NCBI GenBank assembly: GCA_030017815.1 | Contig: JASEGX010000092.1 | Coordinates: 1-9,314, forward strand | DNA: 9,314 nt | Direction: 5' to 3' | DNA from: Thermodesulfobacteriota bacterium | Lineage (GTDB): Bacteria > Desulfobacterota > QYQD01 | Shown: piece after piece, positions 5,819-9,314 of the stretch | How positions within the stretch are numbered: the first letter of the stretch is position 1 | Layout: each line of letters starts with the position of its first letter | Translations under genes and position numbers: made by a program | The notes under the pieces: model-generated | Databases searched by the model: none | What the model was told of the DNA's origin: nothing | Seen by the model: only the letters and a program-made list of their open reading frames with translations

Positions 5819-7162
5819 CTAGGTTTTCTTTGTGTTCCCTAAACGTTCGCTTTTTTCGCGGCGCCGTAAGATAAGCCGGAGCGGACAGTGGTCAAAGGCG
5901 AACTTCTCGCGCAGTTGATTGATAAGGTAGCGTTCATAGGAAAAATGGATGGACTCCGGGTAATTAGTGAAGACCACAAAGGTAGGCGGCTTTATCCCGG
6001 TCTGGGTCATGTAGTATAACTTCACCCGGCGTCCCCCTCGAAGAGGAGGTTCGTGATGAACCAGAATCTCCTTAAGGGCCTGGTTAACCTTACCGGTGGA
6101 GATGCGGGCCGTATATTGTTTATAAACCTCATTAACTGAGTTTAAAACACGGTTGACCTGATAGCCGGTCAGGGCGGATACTTTAACTACCGGGGCATAG
6201 GCCATAAAGGGTGTGGCCGCAGTAATATCCTCCATGATCTTTTTCTTACGCTTCTCATCATCCTTCACCAGATCCCACTTATTAATTACTATAATACAGC
6301 CCTTGTGATTATCTGAGACATAGCCGAGGATGTGGGTATCCTGATCGGTAATCCCTTCTACGGCGTCAACAAGTACAATGGCTACGTCGCACTCCGCCAG
6401 GCTCTTTAATGCCTTTAGAATGCTATACTTTTCTAAACGATGGCTGATGCGTCCCTTTTTCCTTATCCCGGCGGTATCGATCAGGCGGTATTTTGTCCCC
6501 CCCTTTTCCAGGATAGTGTCCACGGAATCACGCGTGGTACCGGCCACCTCGGTCACCAGCATCCTCTCTTCGCCCAGTAACCTGTTAACCAGCGAAGACT
6601 TGCCGACGTTCGGCCGCCCCAGTATGGCCATCCGTATAACTTCCGGCCCGGCCTCTATAGCACCCTCCGCAGGAATATGAGCAACGAGCTCATCCATAAA
6701 ATCCCCGATGCCATAACCATGCTCAGCCGAAACCCCATAAATAGGATCCACTCCGAGTTGGTAAAAATCTAAGAGGAGATCCTCCTTTTCCAGGGTATCT
6801 ATCTTATTTGCTACATAGAATACCGGCTTTTGTATCTTCCGCAGGCGTTCGACCGCCTCAAAATCACCGGCCGTAAGCCCCTCCCGTCCGTCCATGAGAA
6901 AGATGACAGCGTCCGCCTCTTCCATGGCCAGGGTAGTCTGTTCCTGCATCCTTGAGACCAGCGTATTACTTCCGGCCGGTTCGAATCCGCCTGTGTCCAC
7001 CAGGACAAACCGCCTCCCTTCCCAGGCAACCTCACCGTAATTCCGATCCCTCGTGACCCCGGGTGTGGAGTCAACGATAGCCCTCCGGCTGTGCGTCAGG
7101 CGGTTAAAAAAGGTTGATTTACCGGTGTTTGGCCGTCCTACGATAGCCACTAGAAAAGGCAT
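5819..7162 (-). CDS. der: Ribosome biogenesis GTPase Der (EngA)
   Basis: Der is an essential double GTPase that helps mature the 50S ribosomal subunit. The 447 residues contain two tandem G domains and a C-terminal KH-like domain, as expected for the family. G domain 1 has GRPNTGKS (9-16), DTGG (56-59), NKID (119-122) and SA (145-146). G domain 2 has GRPNVGKS (182-189), DTAG (229-232), NKWD (294-297) and SA (329-330). The KH-like domain covers about 355-435 and ends in a basic tail with RRREK. The ATG at 7162 is preceded by GAGGA six bases away, so the start is firm. It appears to be the first gene of a cluster with the LETM1-like gene and dinB. The 71-base gap before it is largely dispersed repeat, so whether it has its own promoter or relies on upstream transcription is not clear. 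Confidence 0.98.
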   Translation of the reverse strand: MPFLVAIVGRPNTGKSTFFNRLTHSRRAIVDSTPGVTRDRNYGEVAWEGRRFVLVDTGGFEPAGSNTLVSRMQEQTTLAMEEADAVIFLMDGREGLTAGDFEAVERLRKIQKPVFYVANKIDTLEKEDLLLDFYQLGVDPIYGVSAEHGYGIGDFMDELVAHIPAEGAIEAGPEVIRMAILGRPNVGKSSLVNRLLGEERMLVTEVAGTTRDSVDTILEKGGTKYRLIDTAGIRKKGRISHRLEKYSILKALKSLAECDVAIVLVDAVEGITDQDTHILGYVSDNHKGCIIVINKWDLVKDDEKRKKKIMEDITAATPFMAYAPVVKVSALTGYQVNRVLNSVNEVYKQYTARISTGKVNQALKEILVHHEPPLRGGRRVKLYYMTQTGIKPPTFVVFTNYPESIHFSYERYLINQLREKFAFDHCPLRLILRRREKSERLGNTKKT

Positions 7163-7168
7163 GAATGT

Positions 7169-7173
7169 TCCTC
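7169..7173 (-). promoter_or_regulatory. Ribosome binding site of der
   Basis: GAGGA on the minus strand lies six bases before the ATG at 7162. It fixes the start of der and lies clear of the repeat at 7193-7254. Confidence 0.7.
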
Positions 7174-7192
7174 ACATTTGACTTACTGCCAA

Positions 7193-7254
7193 GGAGATTG
7201 CCACGTCCCCTTCGCTGCGCTCTGGGCTTCGGCTCACTCGCTTCCCGCAATGAC
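7193..7254 (-). repeat. Dispersed GTCATTGCG...GCAATC repeat forming the 3' end of the kinase gene
   Basis: Read on the minus strand, the 62-base block begins GTCATTGCGGGAAGCGAG and ends GTGGCAATCTCC. The same ends occur at 3896-3922 on the other strand. It covers the last six codons and the stop of the kinase gene and then most of the gap before der. Its outer parts GTCATTGC and GCAATCTC allow partial pairing (ATTGC with GCAAT), so the transcript could fold. Confidence 0.6.
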
Positions 7255-8259
7255 ACGATCGCAAATTGGTATCACTATCTGGCGCAGTTTATGGAAAGAA
7301 GTAAATATCTCCCGATCCAGGATATTTTTCAAGTTCTTTATAGCCACCGGGATATACAGCTCGAAAAAGGGTTTTTTCTTTACCCGGGTCAGGAAACCAA
7401 AGGCCCCCAGCATCTGCAGGGCCCGTTGCAGGGCTATGTACCAGAAATGATGCCGGAAGTCTTCTTCATTAATTTGGTGCTGCCTTCGCAGCCTGAGAAG
7501 ATAGGTTTCGAACAATGCCTCTTTCATATTATCCGTCAGGTCAACGTAGGGATCAAAGAGAAGAGAGGCCAGGTCATAGGCCAGGGGGCCGAGGCGTCCG
7601 CCCTGGAAGTCTATTAACCGCAACCTTCCTTTACAGACCATGAGATTCCTTGATTGGAAATCACGATGCAGAAAGAGAGTAGGGGATTGTTCACCGGCCA
7701 GGTCAGCCAGCCTTTCAAAATCCGGGGCCAGTTCATCCCAGGTAATCTCCAGTCCCAGGTAGCCCTGTAAGAAAGCCTGCACAAAATAGCCGGACTCCCG
7801 TTCTAACATAAGCTTTCGGTCATATACGGGCGTATCAAAACAATACCGGGTATCAAATCCTCCGGCCCCTCTTACCTGCATATTTATTAAGATTTCCACG
7901 GCCTCCAGATACCACCTTTCCATTGCCCCGGTATTGTTTTCTTCCCTGACGGCTCGCTCAAGATGCACATCCCCCAAGTCTTCCATGATGATGGCCCCGG
8001 TGGTCCGGTCATAACCGTAGATAACCGGTGTGGGGATGCCCTTTGCGGCCAGATGCCGGCCTATGTAATGATAGGCCTCGCTTTCCTTAAGGTGCAGAGG
8101 GTCTTTACTCTCAGGCAGGACAACTATGAGTGATCCTTTAGACCCGGAGAGGCGGTAAAAAGGGCGGTTCGACCCGTCGCCGGCAATTCTTACCGGGACC
8201 GGACTTACCCCTTCATCCGTAATCAGAGAAAGATAAGATTTTATGATATCCTGTAACAC
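7234..8259 (-). CDS. APH-fold sugar kinase, AmgK-like
   Basis: This is a 341-residue member of the aminoglycoside phosphotransferase (APH/ChoK) kinase fold. It shows GDGSNRPFYRL (27-37) in the nucleotide-binding lobe, IIMEDLGD (90-97) in the hinge, the catalytic loop LHRDFQSRNLM (197-207) with D200 as the likely base and N205 as a metal ligand, and LIDFQGGRLGP (215-225) with metal-binding D217. The LGPLAYDLASLLFDPYVDL block (223-241) resembles AmgK, the anomeric N-acetylmuramate/N-acetylglucosamine kinase of cell-wall recycling. Its neighbour three bases upstream is a sugar nucleotidyltransferase, as in the AmgK-MurU pair. The substrate is an inference; another sugar or an unrelated small molecule is possible, but antibiotic resistance is unlikely. 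The start is a GTG supported by AGGA seven bases before it. The last six residues (VIAGSE) are encoded by a dispersed repeat. Confidence 0.87.
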   Translation of the reverse strand: MLQDIIKSYLSLITDEGVSPVPVRIAGDGSNRPFYRLSGSKGSLIVVLPESKDPLHLKESEAYHYIGRHLAAKGIPTPVIYGYDRTTGAIIMEDLGDVHLERAVREENNTGAMERWYLEAVEILINMQVRGAGGFDTRYCFDTPVYDRKLMLERESGYFVQAFLQGYLGLEITWDELAPDFERLADLAGEQSPTLFLHRDFQSRNLMVCKGRLRLIDFQGGRLGPLAYDLASLLFDPYVDLTDNMKEALFETYLLRLRRQHQINEEDFRHHFWYIALQRALQMLGAFGFLTRVKKKPFFELYIPVAIKNLKNILDREIFTSFHKLRQIVIPICDRVIAGSE

Positions 8260-8262
8260 CGC

Positions 8263-9174
8263 TTAATCCTGTGGAAAGACGCCGTGTACCACGGTATTGA
8301 CAATATGAGTATTGGCCTTTATCCTGGCGCCCTCCCAGATTATTGATCGCGCCAAGTGTGCATGAGGCCCCACAGAGACCCGGTCGCCCAGAGAGACCCA
8401 ATCTGTAAACTCCACGCCTTCACCTATGGAGACATCCTTCCCCAGGCAAAAGGGAGAGTCACATGGCAGTAGATCATCTATCCCTTTCACCCGGCCTTTC
8501 AATAGATCACCATGGAGCGCCAGATAGGCCTCTGTCGTCCCGATGTCCGTCCAATAATGGCCGCTAACCCCGAAGGCGCCTAGCTTTGCTCCCTTTGATA
8601 TAAGTGCGCGATAAGTATCCAATATATCATAATAGACGCCTTCGGGAATAAGAGAAAGGACACCCGGATTTATCACATGTATGCCGGTAAAGGCCATCCG
8701 GCCATCTGGACGAAGGCTAAAGCCTTTTATAGAATCCCGGTTGTCAACCAGGACATTATTGTATCTCGGGCAGTGGTGGAGCACCATGGTCACTGTATTA
8801 CCTGAAGCGATATGGAAACTATAGGCCGCCTTTAAGTCTATAGTGGTAAATATGTCTCCATTGACCACCAGGAAGGGCGCGTCATCTAAGAAACGTTCGG
8901 CATTTCTGAGGCCGCCGCCTGTACCTAAGATAACTTCCTCGCGAAGGACGTGGGCAGTAATTCCTGAGAGATTATATTTTTCAAGGAATGCGGCAATTTG
9001 ATCGCCCAGGTGATGGGTATTGACCGCTATCTCAGTTACCCCGGCACGCCGGAGCTGCTCAATTATCACTGCCAGAAGGGGTTTGTTGAGGACCGGGAAA
9101 AGAGATTTGGGCTTAAGGAGCGTGAGCGGCCTTAAGCGCGTACCAAAACCGGCTGCCAGAATCATGGCCTTCAT
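8263..9174 (-). CDS. Sugar-1-phosphate nucleotidyltransferase, MurU-like with C-terminal extension
   Basis: The 303-residue protein belongs to the NDP-sugar pyrophosphorylase family, which joins a sugar 1-phosphate and an NTP to form an activated nucleotide sugar. It has the signature LAAGFGTRLRPLT (6-18) followed by KPKSLFPV (21-28), GTGGGLRNA (84-92), NGD (105-107) with metal-binding D107, and WTDIGT (208-213) with the second metal-site Asp. After the catalytic domain (about 1-225), residues 238-298 carry Gly- and Val-rich repeats (LGKDVSIGEGVEF, LGDRVSVGPHAHL) that look like a short left-handed beta-helix. Bacterial MurU is about 225 residues and lacks that part, so the substrate may differ: uridylyl transfer to MurNAc-1-P, or mannose- or glucose-type activation. 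The kinase directly downstream would supply the sugar phosphate. The ATG has AAGGA five bases upstream. The MurU role is an inference from the gene pair. Confidence 0.9.
   Translation of the reverse strand: MKAMILAAGFGTRLRPLTLLKPKSLFPVLNKPLLAVIIEQLRRAGVTEIAVNTHHLGDQIAAFLEKYNLSGITAHVLREEVILGTGGGLRNAERFLDDAPFLVVNGDIFTTIDLKAAYSFHIASGNTVTMVLHHCPRYNNVLVDNRDSIKGFSLRPDGRMAFTGIHVINPGVLSLIPEGVYYDILDTYRALISKGAKLGAFGVSGHYWTDIGTTEAYLALHGDLLKGRVKGIDDLLPCDSPFCLGKDVSIGEGVEFTDWVSLGDRVSVGPHAHLARSIIWEGARIKANTHIVNTVVHGVFPQD
8267..8270 (-). promoter_or_regulatory. Ribosome binding site supporting the GTG start of the kinase
   Basis: AGGA on the minus strand lies seven bases before the GTG at 8259 and inside the last codons of the nucleotidyltransferase gene. 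It supports a GTG start and close translational linkage of the two genes. Confidence 0.5.
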
Positions 9175-9179
9175 GTTAT

Positions 9180-9184
9180 TCCTT
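9180..9184 (-). promoter_or_regulatory. Ribosome binding site of the nucleotidyltransferase
   Basis: AAGGA on the minus strand lies five bases before the ATG at 9174 and fixes that start. It directly follows the heptamer repeat at 9189-9216 in the leader. Confidence 0.65.
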
Positions 9185-9188
9185 AAGC

Positions 9189-9216
9189 TGTCGGCTTTCA
9201 GCTATCAGCAGTCAGC
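9189..9216. repeat. Four degenerate tandem heptamers
   Basis: The plus strand reads TGTCGGC, TTTCAGC, TATCAGC, AGTCAGC in unbroken seven-base steps, ending in GGC or AGC each time. Similar TATCAGC/TTTCAGC runs are, from memory, common in intergenic DNA of Desulfobacterota and related genomes. It lies in the untranslated leader of the nucleotidyltransferase gene. A small hairpin (CTCGA/TCGAG, 9225-9237) follows. Confidence 0.5.
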
Positions 9217-9275
9217 CCTTAACGCTCGACGTTCGAGTTGTTTTCTATTTTAGAAAAACCGTAACTACTCAGCCG

Positions 9276-9300
9276 CCGATCTACGCTGATCATCACTGAT
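9276..9300. repeat. Decamer-period repeat at the window edge
   Basis: CCGAT, CTGAT and CTGAT recur at exactly ten-base steps (9276, 9286, 9296) in a non-coding stretch. The block may extend beyond the window. No promoter with convincing -35 and -10 boxes was found between it and the nucleotidyltransferase gene. Confidence 0.35.
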
Positions 9301-9314
9301 ATTTTTTCTTTTAT

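Noticed and set aside
7234..8259. Aminoglycoside resistance gene
   Set aside because: The APH fold is shared by many sugar and choline kinases; the DFQ and LGP motifs and the adjoining nucleotidyltransferase point to sugar metabolism.

Overview
This 9.3 kb window looks like chromosomal DNA of an anaerobic Gram-negative bacterium. The protein style (MutL with an endonuclease motif, M23 peptidase with an N-terminal membrane anchor, small LETM1-like protein, kinase plus sugar nucleotidyltransferase pair) and the short dispersed intergenic repeats are what I would expect of Desulfobacterota (former Deltaproteobacteria) or a related group. That assignment is an inference; no rRNA or other decisive marker is present. 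All recognised genes lie on the minus strand, so transcription runs from high to low coordinates. There is no sign of a prophage or a transposase gene.

Layout in the direction of transcription: 9314-9175 is a leader region holding degenerate tandem heptamers and decamers. Next come a sugar-phosphate nucleotidyltransferase (9174-8263) and, three bases later, an APH-fold sugar kinase (8259-7234); the pair resembles MurU/AmgK. A dispersed repeat (7254-7193) forms the end of the kinase gene and most of the gap. Then follows a tight cluster of der (7162-5819), a 103-residue LETM1-like membrane protein (5811-5500) and dinB (5503-4325). A 532-base non-coding stretch (4324-3793) follows. It contains a solitary 29-nt sequence that matches a type I-E CRISPR repeat, a set of G/C-rich hairpins, an inverted-repeat-bounded segment, a second copy of the kinase-end repeat, and a candidate promoter. 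After it come a membrane-anchored M23 peptidase (3792-2452), a small inverted-repeat element (2420-2300) that runs into the start of mutL, then mutL (2304-544) and miaA (575 to beyond base 1), which overlap by 32 bases.

Functionally the window mixes housekeeping jobs: ribosome assembly (Der), tRNA modification (MiaA), mismatch repair (MutL), translesion synthesis (DinB), and envelope or nucleotide-sugar metabolism (M23 peptidase, kinase and nucleotidyltransferase). The genes are ordinary. The most unusual signals are at the gene boundaries: the lone CRISPR repeat with no array or cas genes, and mobile-looking repeats that supply the start region of mutL and the last codons of the kinase.
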